Below are positions 44,840 through 54,894 of a stretch of DNA of 64,000 nucleotides, piece by piece. Within the stretch, counting starts at the first letter, position 1, and the number at the start of each line of letters is the position of its first letter. The translations under genes were made by a program, and so were the position numbers. Origin of the DNA: Pteria penguin (lineage: Eukaryota; Mollusca; Bivalvia; Pterioida; Pteriidae); the NCBI GenBank assembly GCA_035048485.1, contig CM068587.1, forward strand, positions 52,009,501 to 52,073,500. Direction: 5' to 3'. The notes under the pieces were generated by a model. It saw only the letters and a program-made list of their open reading frames with translations. It searched no databases and had not been told where the DNA came from.

Positions 44840-45660
44840 CCAGTTTCAATAGTGGTTGTCGTAAAGTACAAAACAAAAGTTTAGATATAAATAGATTTAA
44901 ATACTATGGATAGGGTAACAGGTGAACAACAAAGGTCGATTTTCTGTCTCGTGAGCTTTTGTGCCAAGTATCTCGTTTACAAATCAAATTTCAATCACGA
45001 AGGAGTAAGCTGAATTTCACTTCCGTTTACGTAGAGACGGGGTTGCAAAATACTCGGTAGGTAGTTTCTTTTTATTCAACTTCTTTAGATGTTTATTATT
45101 TCAAATTGATTATTGTTATTGTATGTTTTTTCAATGTATTTGATATACATTTCGAAGACATTTTGTTCGTTAGAATAATATAAACCATTGGATAATAGAG
45201 AAAATACTAGTATTCTGTTTCCATGCTATGTATTGATTGATCGAATGTTTAAAACGACCTCACACACAAGACTATACATCAACCTGCCTTTTAAAACAAA
45301 TTTGATACAGAAACTGCGAAAATTGGTAAAAATAAGAGGAAACTTTGAAAGTAAAAGGTTTAAATAATACTTGTACTCATTGAGAAATATTTCAATTGAA
45401 GTATATTGCTACTTTTATCATCAGAAACTATATAAAGCTAAAGTGTAGCTGTTTCAAAACAAATGAAATATTCTGGATATTGGATGCATTGCCAAATCAA
45501 ATGCTTAGAAACCCCATGCACTTGAATGGCTTATCATTCCATGACTTGAAATAATGTCTTGTAATTTGGCTATTTAATTTCAAAGGATTTGACTAATACC
45601 CTTTCCCCATTTATTTACACGTCTTTCCGAATATGTTCATGTACATTCAGTTTTAATATT
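44840..45660. other. no gene recognised
   Basis: AT-rich sequence with no recognised ORF or repeat. Confidence 0.4.
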
Positions 45661-45668
45661 TACTTCTT

Positions 45669-46258
45669 GTGCCTCTGCAATTTAAACCTAAGTCGATCAG
45701 AAGTCTGCTAAAGAAAAGAGTTAGAGGACTACGTCAGTTTGTCAAGAAGACATATTGTTCTATATTTCGTGATTCCAGTGTCGTTAGAGAACATTCTCGA
45801 CTTCACGAAAATTTCATTATTGTTCCTGCTGACAAGGCAGCCAACAATTACACATTCGTATGTAAGGCATGCTATATTAAATGTCTTATAGAAGAGCTTG
45901 GTCTTCATTCAACGCCTGGTAATCCAACTTATACAGTTACAAATCTGTCTCCTTCAGAGGTATTGGATAATCACAAGTCAGTTCTCAGTTCATTACTACA
46001 AATGAATCTGATCTCGAGCTACCATACCTTTTTTGGATTCCAAAGATGCATAAAACTCCATATAAGCATCGATTTATAGCTGGATCTTCCAAGTGTTCCA
46101 CCAAGCCTCTTTCCATGTTACTCACCAAAATCCTAACAGAAATCAAATACGATCTTAAGAAATACTGCTCTGCTGCTTACTCGAGAATCGGAATTAATCA
46201 GATGTGGTTGCTAAAAACTTCCAAGGAACTTCTAGAGCACTTAAAGACCGGGTTCTGA
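45669..46258 (+). pseudogene. Penelope-like reverse transcriptase, N-terminal half
   Basis: Two overlapping frames (45669-46079 and 46046-46258) form the N-terminal half of an RT ORF. Features are 'NFIIVPADKAANNYTFVC', 'NPTYTVTNLSPSEVLDNH' and, after a frameshift near 46012, 'ELPYLFWIPKMHKTPYKHRF' with 'IAGSSKCSTKPLS' and 'LLKTSKELLEHLKT'. It stops where the family normally continues to 'FDFSTLYT'; that box is found 3.9 kb downstream on the same strand. The two halves probably belonged to one element. Not translatable as it stands. Confidence 0.85.
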
Positions 46259-46697
46259 CCTACTTATTTTACACCCCTACAGCATTTAAGCCGTTATGGT
46301 GATGGGCGGCTCTGCTGCAGATAAGAATAGACACCATGTGTTCCAGCGCACGTGCTGTTACTGAGCATCGGATTGTAAACATACGGTGAGATAGTACCAT
46401 AGCTTGAAGTATGATAAGTGCAAAGAGTTACATAAAGCATTGGTGGACTAGGGACTGACATAATCATGATAAATAAAGATAAATAATCAATCAACAGACA
46501 AAGAAAATGTTTATATCAATCATTCATAAAACCTATCATATAAACAACAATACTATATAAAGATACCATGCATGTAGAAAAATTATAATCTAATTTTACG
46601 TATCACGCGGTGCACGGTTACAAATTATTGAAAATTAATTACAGTTTAAAAGTCTCTTTCATTGTAAAATCTAACCCCCCCCCCCCCCAAATTATTC

Positions 46698-48284
46698 TTA
46701 AAATTCACCCATCTGCCGTCTCCAGATACTACGTCTGTAGTTGTACGTTGGTGAATTGTAGTTCTTTTTTCCTTTGGAACTTCTTGGGGCATTAGAGCGT
46801 TCCGGATTCCAAACTGACGTATATTCGCGGTCAACATTTTCGTTCCAGTGACAGACTGTAAGTTCACTTCGTACGCGATACCCATCATCTGTGAACGAAA
46901 TCCGCTTGTCGTGGAACATATTGATTGTATTGTTGAAGCTTTCAACATAGTAAGAATTCTTCCCAAAGACGAAATCGCTGGCATTCTTATATAGTGTCGA
47001 ATTAGTTATTACGCCTCGGAGAAGGTTCCGCGACACGTCATCGGCGAGAACTTGTCGAGATGGTTCGTAGTTCGAATCCTTTTTACATCTCGATGATCTG
47101 TGACACCTCTCATGGTTGTTCTGGTAATGATTCAAGACATTGATGAGAAACAGTCTTGGTTTCTCAGGGTCACCCTCGCAATTTTTAACAGCCCAATGAT
47201 AAATTGTGGCGACAGGCTCGACTTTATCCTGTAGAAGCACCGACCAAGTTTTATTCTTCAAATATAAAGGACCACTTGAGACTTTTTTCATTGCTGCCTT
47301 TACCGATTTTACCCCGTGCCATAGATCGTTCTGGTTAAGGGTACCATGTGCATCTCTGACGAATTTATTTACTGACAGATTTCTGTCATGAGTATGAGTT
47401 TTTATCCATATACCCTCAGCTTCCACGGATTCATATATCCTCTGTGTCCCCAGAAGTTCATGCTTTTGCGATATAGGGTCATCTTGTTTTGTCACATGCT
47501 CACACCGAATAACGTTATGTGTTTTGTCGCCAATCGCAACTACACTTGTGTCTTTTGCATTTTTTCGCCAGCCATGCCGAGCGTCCGTCATAATGTCATT
47601 TCCATCTCCAGGTGAAAAAGCAACTTCTCCCCCTAGAGCCAGACTAATACTTTCTTCATATTCTTCTTCCACGTGGGGTTTTATGCTTTTGAAGTATTGC
47701 CTTCGCTTTTGAACTCCCAACGTTCCGCATCCCGTGCCGTTCGTGAATCGGATGTAGTGTATAGGTAACATACCGCTATACGTAAATCCACGATAAACCC
47801 TTTTGTTCACGAGATATTCCTTGTTTGGCAGATAAGGTGATGAAGACCAAAGTATACTGTGGTTTTTTGTCACATTGCATTTCATATTGATGGCAGCTAC
47901 ATGCCCCTTCATCGTTAGTTTCCTCGCTGTGAGTTTGCCATCACAAACGCGAACATGGTTTTCTACAACTTCTGTCAGCCGCCCTAACGAGGACTTTGTC
48001 GTCAAGAAAATTTGTTCGTTTGTCTCCTCTGTTTCACAACAATGAAAAGTGTTCATTTCGCCTCCACTCAATTCACGTGTTTTAACCTTTCCTCTTCGTT
48101 GCTCTAGAAATGATTTTAGCAATTCCTTCAATATTTCTGCATTGTTTACGGGTTTGTTATATTTTCGCACCAATATTCCTCGAACATCCGAAAGTTTCGA
48201 AAATATAGAATTCTTTGTTTCTTCGCCTCCAGGAATTGATATTTTAAAAGAAGGTGGTTGTTTTGATTCTGGATTCGCCATCAT
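46698..48284 (-). CDS. D(2)H-class (Kolobok-like) transposase
   Basis: A single open frame of 528 residues from an ATG at 48284. Candidate catalytic residues: Asp234 in 'MTDARHGWRKN', Asp300 in 'THTHDRNLSVNKF', Asp320-x2-His323 in 'DLWHGVKS', and Glu448 in 'YYVESFNN'. 'CHWNEN' follows. The set lines up with the THAP-linked transposase at 3.7-12.6 kb (DSPGHSAK; TDRH; DVWH; LEGYH; LHYNEN), so both belong to one family, most likely Kolobok-like. There is no THAP domain here: the N-terminus is unrelated and basic/acidic mixed. Unlike most transposon genes in the window it is intact and intronless, so it may be recently active or under selection. It is divergent from an accessory gene that could be its partner. 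Reaction by family: cut-and-paste DNA strand transfer in the nucleus. Confidence 0.8.
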   Translation of the reverse strand: MMANPESKQPPSFKISIPGGEETKNSIFSKLSDVRGILVRKYNKPVNNAEILKELLKSFLEQRRGKVKTRELSGGEMNTFHCCETEETNEQIFLTTKSSLGRLTEVVENHVRVCDGKLTARKLTMKGHVAAINMKCNVTKNHSILWSSSPYLPNKEYLVNKRVYRGFTYSGMLPIHYIRFTNGTGCGTLGVQKRRQYFKSIKPHVEEEYEESISLALGGEVAFSPGDGNDIMTDARHGWRKNAKDTSVVAIGDKTHNVIRCEHVTKQDDPISQKHELLGTQRIYESVEAEGIWIKTHTHDRNLSVNKFVRDAHGTLNQNDLWHGVKSVKAAMKKVSSGPLYLKNKTWSVLLQDKVEPVATIYHWAVKNCEGDPEKPRLFLINVLNHYQNNHERCHRSSRCKKDSNYEPSRQVLADDVSRNLLRGVITNSTLYKNASDFVFGKNSYYVESFNNTINMFHDKRISFTDDGYRVRSELTVCHWNENVDREYTSVWNPERSNAPRSSKGKKNYNSPTYNYRRSIWRRQMGEF

Positions 48285-48698
48285 TGATCAACAGTAGTTG
48301 TATAAATGAAACAATACCGACAATTCCACCCTATATTACATGCATATATTTAGAGGCACCAAGGGGTTTCTGAACTAATGGATATGTGTATGCAATTGAA
48401 AGCAATATAAATTGATAAAAGAACGGATCGAAACAATAAATTAATATTTTCATAATACACAAGACATGTTTACATGTATAATAACAATATAAAAGCGAAA
48501 TAATTTTGTATATTATGTCATGAAATGACTCTGCGCCCTTTTGATCTCCTCTGGACCACCCCCTTGTCTTTATCTATAGGAAGTAAGGATGGTAAAGGTA
48601 TAGTATTACATAAATGTCAGAGCCGGTCAGTGATCGTAGGGTGATAACGCATAACATATAGGCACGATATTGTCATTTCCCGCGGTCTGCTCTACAAA
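48285..48698. promoter_or_regulatory. divergent promoter region of the two-gene unit
   Basis: About 414 bp, AT-rich, between the start codons of the transposase and accessory genes. A shared promoter is inferred only from the head-to-head arrangement; no site is called. Confidence 0.4.
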
Positions 48699-49247
48699 AT
48701 GGCGTCAAGAATTTTACAAGTTTCTGATGAGCAGTATGATGTAATTGAAGGCAGTTTTACGCAATTAGGATTGGATATGCCAACAACAAAAGAGGAAGAT
48801 GTATCCTTTCATAAAACTTATGTGGATGTAGCAACTGACACAGATGACTTGTGTGACACCGAACACAATGAGAATTCAGTGTACCCTTTTGTGGTCGAAC
48901 AAAACAATGAAAGAGAGGATTGTCCGTATTGTTTTTGTAAACCATGTATTACCTCGGAGGAAAACCGACAGTTTTGGTGGAAAGATGGTAGGGGGCCTGT
49001 AAAAAGTAAAAAGAACAGCAGTCTACGCAAGGAATTATACAAAAAATTCTGGACTATGCTTTTTCACAGATTGGTTTTTAGTGATGATAGATATGTAACT
49101 AAGAAACGGCTAGCTATGAATCGTGACCCAAGATTGTCACTATGGTTGGCATCGTAGAGATATCATGCCGGATTGTGTTTTGAAACTAGTTCGTGGGTGG
49201 TTGCCGAATCTAGATAGCGATGAGTATATGGGGCACATGTGGGAATA
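48699..49247 (+). CDS. Cys-rich accessory protein of the two-gene unit (one frameshift)
   Basis: The ATG at 48699 opens 152 codons with an acidic N-terminus, a zinc-ligand-like cluster C75-x2-C78-x-C80-x2-C83 ('CPYCFCKPC'), 'NRQFWW' and 'SLRKELYKKFWTMLFHR'. The frame stops at 49155-49157. Shifting frame between about 49110 and 49135 continues with 'HYGWHRRDIMPDCV', 'LVRGWLPNL' and 'YMGHMWE' to TAA at 49247. I recall this conserved C-terminus from uncharacterised proteins of corals, Hydra and molluscs, so a 1-nt indel is likely. No enzyme motif is visible. The place beside the transposase suggests DNA binding or a cofactor role, by inference only. Confidence 0.72.
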
Positions 49248-49339
49248 ATACACAGAATTATTCATTTTGATTTTACTGCATTACTTCCTCTAGTATTTAT
49301 TTATATGGCATTTTTTTTCAAATAAACTCACACTGAATT

Positions 49340-49845
49340 ATGGGATCTTCCTTTGACCGTCCTAAGTATCGTATCGTAATTGCACTACAATCAAATATTT
49401 TTGTAATGTGTTAAATGTTCTATTATATTATTTATATTCATGTATTGTATAGCTCCATGGTGACTTCTGCCACATAACTGAGCCGGTAACTCCTCTTTTT
49501 TCTTCCGTTGTAAATATACATGAAGACGTTTCCATGGTAAACTCCGCCCTCTTCTGTCAGTCAGGGAAATTTGAATCTACGGAAGGCTTTGACTAAGAAT
49601 AATATCAATTTTTGTATTTTATATTGTTTTGATATGGAAATTTCTCTGGGAATAGGTAGGTATTAATGGAGGTAGCTTGTATGCTTAGAAACAATAGAAA
49701 CAGTTAATATTTATAGAAGCTATTCACAAAAAAGGTCTTCTCGACATGAACCCTGTCAATAATTTGAGGAAACCATGTTCATTCGGAGCATCTCTCCTTT
49801 TATAATCGGCACCCGGTCTTTAAAATCTCCTGTTTTCAAGAATGT
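49340..49845 (+). repeat. Penelope-associated 3' sequence
   Basis: Includes a match to the 57.7-57.9-kb block ('gaccgtcctaagt', 'ttgtaatg', 'caaataaactcacac' counterparts) and, at 49453-49505, the 53 bp shared inverted with 31301-31353. No coding signal. Confidence 0.55.
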
Positions 49846-50118
49846 CACTTTACACAGATTTGACACCTTCTATACTAGAAGGTTACCTACTTCGACTTCT
49901 CCATATATAGATACATATGGAATTCACACGATTTGACTCTTTCTACGGGGTATATGTGACGGGTGTTGCTAGCAAGCAGGAGATGCTCACTCTCCCCGGG
50001 CACCTGATCTCACTCCATCACAGGGGTTCACATATGCTCTTCAAGTAGACATATTTTGTTATTTTCCATTTGTTTTTCATTTTCACTGATTTTGTATGTC
50101 CTATGGTTTCATGATTTT
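49846..50118 (+). repeat. Penelope-like flank, copy 2 (pseudo-LTR-like)
   Basis: Nearly identical to 14217-14490. Here it lies directly upstream of the RT body, whereas the other copy follows RT sequence. Confidence 0.85.
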
Positions 50119-50129
50119 TGGACTTGTGG

Positions 50130-50990
50130 TTTGGATTTATCCATCATCTTTACAATTCAAGAATGTCACTTGCATCACATTTTTTGACTTTTCGACTCTC
50201 TATACAACTATTCCTTATCAAAAACTAAAGAACAGAATAACATCAATTATTCAAAACGCCTTCTTTAACAAAAAGGGAATTCGCAGATACAAATACCTCG
50301 TTTTAGGCCACAACGACACATATTTTGTAAAGGAACAGTCTGATTCCAGCAGCAAGTATACAGAAAAAGAGATTTTCCAAATGTTAGAATTTTTTTAGAT
50401 AATATTTTTGTGATATTTGGTGGGAAAGTGTTCCAACAGATTGTTGGCATTCCTATGGGTACTACTTGCGCGCCTCTTCTGGCCGACATATTTTTGTACT
50501 CTTACGAGGCAGAATTCATACAGTCTCTGCTCTCTAAAGGCAATAACCAATTAGCATCTCGGTTCAACTTTACATACAGATACATCGATGATGTTTTGTC
50601 GATTAACAACCCTGTATTTGAGGATCACTTCAACATCATATATCCAAAGGAACTCGAGATAAAAGAAACTACAGGGAGGGCATCTTCTGCTTCATACCTC
50701 GATATACTGCCATCAATTGGTGACGATGGTTCATTAGTAACCTCTCTCTATGACAAACGTGGCGATTACAATTTCATTACTACCAACTTCCCTTTTCTGA
50801 GTAGCAACATACCTTCCTCTCCCGCATATGACGTCTTCATTTCACAACTTATACGCTATGCCAGGGCATGCTCTAAATACGAAAATTTCGTCCTGAGAGC
50901 GAGGATTCTTGCCACGAAACTACTCTCACATGGATATATTGAGGAACGTTTGAAATTGTCACTGAGGAAGTCGTTATAGGGATCTATTGC
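50130..50990 (+). pseudogene. Penelope-like reverse transcriptase, catalytic C-terminal half
   Basis: Two frames (50096-50398 and 50410-50979) carry the palm and thumb. The first has 'FFDFSTLYTTIPYQKLKNRI'. After a T-run frameshift near 50390 come 'QIVGIPMGTTCAPLLADIFL', 'RYIDDVLSINN' (the catalytic Asp pair), 'IIYPKELEIKETT', 'YDKRGDYNFITTNFPF' and 'SQLIRYARACSKYENFVLR'. It ends at a TAG after 'SLRKS', where the 13.8-kb relative continues 'FYGRY', so the 3' end is also broken. It complements the N-terminal half at 45.7-46.3 kb. I see no GIY-YIG endonuclease domain in the window. Confidence 0.87.
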
Positions 50991-51179
50991 AATTTCAGAT
51001 TCCTCTTTCAAGAATGTTAAGCGATATTTTGGAACCTGACCATACTAAATAACCATCTTAACTTTTTGACTATACTTGATTTGACATAATACGTGTATAC
51101 ATGTATATACAGATATTTGTTCACCTGCGTTACCGACACCGGAATTTCAGGCAGGCAGCATTTCTTGCTTTGAATGGGA

Positions 51180-51440
51180 AATTTGACTCCGTGATCCTGT
51201 CTCTTTCCTATGTTCATGCGTGTATATTTATGTATTTACCTCCTCGATTTGAAAGGTTATTGCAGGACTTTTGCAACGGGTGTTGCATGCATCCAGGGTA
51301 CGCTTACTCCTCCCGGGCACCTAGTCTCACCTCAATTTTATTGGGGTTCGCATTTGTCTGAATATGACACTAAACACGATATTGTCCCCTTTATTCCAGG
51401 GACTATGAGATATGGTTTACCCTTCGGTATTTCTTTGTTT
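51180..51440 (+). repeat. Penelope-like 3' tail, copy
   Basis: 'ttgcaggacttttgcaacgg', 'gcatccagggtacgct' and 'gtttgaatttgtctgaatatgacac'-like sequence match the reverse complement of 58180-58340. Follows the RT half directly, consistent with its 3' untranslated region. Confidence 0.7.
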
Positions 51441-51449
51441 TGTACTTAT

Positions 51450-52186
51450 GTATAATTTGCCAGAAAAAATTTTTTTTTTCGTAGTTATGCTCCACTTGGG
51501 GTCGAATATTATAACTATACTATATGAATCTGTCTCTATCTTCATATTTATTCTACTTCATTACTAAAGCCATTTTAATGAATTTTCTCATTCTGGAAAG
51601 TAATTTATGCAATGATAGCAATAGAACTTATTCACTTTTTGAGTTTTACATATTGATGCATTCTTTTATGAGTAGAGGTGCGAGAGATTCCGAGTGCATA
51701 TAGGTTATGACTTTGGCTTTATCCTAGGCCATAATGCAATTTTTAACTAGAATTTATACAGATACCATTATAAATATTTTGAAATCCACATTTGAATTCA
51801 ATGAAGAAGCATACATAGATGATATATAATTAATAATTAATCTCATTTAAGATAAAAATCACAGTAAAACCAAAAGATTTAAAAATAAGATAAATCCCGA
51901 GGAATATAACTCATAACAAGTCACCGTCTAAGCATTTGTGAATTAGTCTAATTGATGCAATTTTAGTACTATGCCAGTCTATGGCGGAAGTGTTACCAGT
52001 TTGGTTAACCGCTCTATGAACGTCTAAATATTCCAACACTGCATAAGCAAGATGACATGATTAACACCGAAATCTTCCGCGCCTGAACTGCAAAGGGATC
52101 CATGTATATGAATGTTTTGTGTTGATTCAGCTTTTCCTAATAACATCGGTCCTTAGGTTCTTACCGAATGAAAACTGTCTGGACCA
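51450..52186. other. no gene recognised
   Basis: AT-rich sequence, no recognised family. Confidence 0.4.
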
Positions 52187-52513
52187 GTGTTTTATATTCG
52201 AAATCCGGACCGCATCACCGATGCAAGTTTTTTAGTTGGTAGAAAACAACCAGGAACAGTATCAGATAAGTATGGTAAATTAAATATTCCAAACTTTTTA
52301 TGGTTTATTTCTGGCAACCACTCGAATATGATTATGCCATCTTGTCATGTTTTCAGCATGTTTAGAAAATTATTACGACTCATCAATTGTAACATCGAAT
52401 TTGCAGATGTTATGCAAACTGTAAACGTTATGTCGATTTGTCAGGAATTCGTGTCGGACTATCAACATAAACATCTGAAGAATGCCACTGAGATTTTACA
52501 GGTTGACAATTAA
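52187..52513 (+). CDS. unassigned ORF, 108 codons
   Basis: Opens at an ATG ('MFYIRNPDRI') and encodes 'VGRKQPGTVSDKYGK', 'FLWFISGNHSNM' and 'MFRKLLRLINCNIEF'. I recognise no domain. The amino-acid mix is protein-like rather than repetitive, and the surrounding 1 kb has no repeat signature. It could be a single-exon piece of an unknown gene or chance. Only a homology search would decide. Confidence 0.3.
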   Translation: MFYIRNPDRITDASFLVGRKQPGTVSDKYGKLNIPNFLWFISGNHSNMIMPSCHVFSMFRKLLRLINCNIEFADVMQTVNVMSICQEFVSDYQHKHLKNATEILQVDN

Positions 52514-52697
52514 ATGAGAAGCAAGTGGTAAGAATATGACGATAGAATGGAAAATATAAAGATGTCACAATAGTAACAAAATTTAGCTCTACACTGACAG
52601 TTCAGCCATGGTATAAGGGGAATAATTCTTTTTTAACACCCACCCCTTCTTACTTAATAACAAAAATGTGATAAAATAATAGCATAATAGGCAGATA

Positions 52698-52868
52698 CAG
52701 TGGCGGATTTAGAGCCCCCCCCCCCCCCCCCCCCCCCCCCCCGTTTTGGTCGCATATATACTAGTAAAAATCCAGATTTTGCATCAAAAAAGGCTGAGAA
52801 GTTTGGCTAATACCCATGCGGAACCCCAACCCCCCCCCCCCTTTTCGAAAATCCTGGATCCGCCCCTG
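52698..52868. mobile_element. hAT-type MITE, 171 bp
   Basis: Starts 'cagtggcggatttagagc' and ends 'cctggatccgcccctg'; long C runs inside. Same terminal type as 26320-26470 and 7632-12038. Confidence 0.82.
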
Positions 52869-53550
52869 AGTTATTTTCTCGGTTGTAGATTATATAATAT
52901 AATGTTATGGTGAAACTTGTTTTGAAAACAGGTTTACACCACATGTGATTAATAACCGTATTACAAGGAAGTTTAAGCAGCTATTGCACGATGCGCAATA
53001 TTGTGGCCTCTTTTTGTCGCCACCTTTACCGCTGGTGGCCATTTTTGTTCTGAAATGTGTCCATTTTGTAATATGTATTATCTGGGGTTTGTGTCCCATT
53101 TCTTATTCATCATTTGAATAAATGATATTAATCCTCGATGTATTTGTTTATGTATATTTACTGTACTGTAACCTGCCCAAGCGGCAAACTAGCTGAGAGA
53201 CCATTACTTCTAGCCAACATGATTTGGCTGCAGAGATACCTGGTTAGATAATGATTCACTACCTCGTTTATGTTTATTATTCTCACAACGCTCAATTGTT
53301 TTGGTTGTACATGCAGAAGACATAAAGGAATTTATAACAATTGGACCCTGTTGGCATGCATTTCTACATTCCATGCGTACCTAGGCGTATATTCAAAAGA
53401 AAACAGTGCATATCAATGTGAAATTTACATAACAAGTCATCTTACATATTCTTAAGATTCTGTATTTGTAACGGATACTCTCTTTTCTATCATATTCCAA
53501 AATGAAGAATTGTGTATCTAATTTAGATTCACTTTTCGAGGCATTCGGCA
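52869..53550. other. no gene recognised
   Basis: No coding or repeat signal beyond short frames. Confidence 0.35.

Positions 53551-53553
<3 letters not shown>

Positions 53554-53644
<91 letters not shown>
53554..53644 (+). repeat. (CA)n microsatellite
   Basis: About 90 bp of uninterrupted CA dinucleotides. The open frames seen over it on both strands are artefacts. Confidence 0.98.
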
Positions 53645-53647
<3 letters not shown>

Positions 53648-54689
53648 TTTATTTATATTATTATTACATTTTTTTTTTTTTTGGTATTTAATTATTGTTT
53701 TATGATTTTGTCATCAGTATTTTTGACTTCATGGTTTTAGTTCATTTCTTGTCTAATATTTAGACACAACTATTAATTATAAATTACCACTTGTACAATG
53801 TTTCAAAAAGTACATTTTCAGCTTCTCTCAAGATATAGAACGGATTCATGAAGGGTCACCTAGCCTAATGTCACAGGCGGCTTGTCGGAATCCTATAATG
53901 ACATTAATAATAAAATCAGAGAGAGAAAAATAAAATAAAGTAGACAAAATTTGATGTAAATAACAAGGGGAGGTTACGGAGTGACACTCGGTATTTCCCG
54001 CGTATGTATCAAATTCCAATATAAAGATATTCATGCATCAATTTACTTCTACAGCAAATTCAATACAGATACTACTAGGTAGATGCAATCAAACAGAGTG
54101 CTCGATTTTTACTTCTATATCAGGATTCGTGCGAGATGATTTAGTAAAGATGATTGCTAGATGTATTTAGAGATGGGACCAGTTACCCAGGAGGAGTACG
54201 GTAGATGCTTTTAATTTCTGATACCAATAATTAGCTTCCTAGATAGTAAATCACAAGTTCAAAATTGATCAAGGTTCTATGCGTTTTAGGGTCTTTAGCT
54301 GGAAATAAAAGTCTGGAGTCAGTTACAAAAGTAAGTGTGACAAGGTTATGATTCCTAGCTTATGGTTGTTTATTTCTGCCACCAACTTATCATATAATTA
54401 TGTCGAAATATATGATTTGTAGATTTTGTTATGTCGACTTGTCGGATGTAATGTTTGTCACAGGTTGTAGATGGTATGTCGTTTTGTCGGATGTAATTTT
54501 TAGATGTTAAAAGTTTTGACGACATGTCAGGAAATTATGTCGACCTCACTACCTAAATATTGAGTGATTGGAATGAATATATCGCCATTCAAGGGCTGGG
54601 TGGATTTAACATATAAACAATTTTCAGTTTAAAGAGACAACACGACCATAATGTAAATGGAATAATGTTTTGCACTATAATATTCTACA

Positions 54690-54763
54690 ACAACAACTAC
54701 TACTACTACTACTACCACCGCCGCTGCTGTCACTACCCACTACTACTAGTAATAATAATAATA
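54690..54763 (+). repeat. compound CAA/CTA/CCG/AAT triplet repeat
   Basis: Adjoining short runs of caa, cta, ccg-like and aat triplets. Simple sequence. Confidence 0.85.
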
Positions 54764-54894
54764 ATGTGAAAAATTTTAACCATTGAGTTTTTGTAAAACT
54801 ATACGCAATGACATATATATTTCTTTGTTATATTGAAAAGCACTGCATATCTAAGACTTGTTATTTTTTAGGTTGTATATTAATTTCCTCTCTC

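Larger units (their letters stand above)
46680..49250. mobile_element. two-gene D(2)H transposon-like unit
   Basis: Covers a minus-strand transposase (46698-48284) and a plus-strand Cys-rich accessory gene (48699-49247), divergently transcribed from a ~414-bp spacer. The unit lies in a Penelope-like RT, with RT sequence on both sides, which argues that it was inserted. I could not find terminal inverted repeats or target duplications, so the outer limits are only the gene ends. Confidence 0.6.

Noticed and set aside
44317..44913. 198-codon Leu/Ala/Ser-rich ORF
   Set aside because: Produced by a 24-bp tandem repeat; the opposite strand is open as well.
46643..46700. Terminal inverted repeats of the two-gene unit
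   Set aside because: No convincing match was found between the left region (46260-46700) and the right region (49247-49850).
53393..53705. Open frames of Val-Cys and His-Thr repeats
   Set aside because: They are translations of the CA microsatellite.
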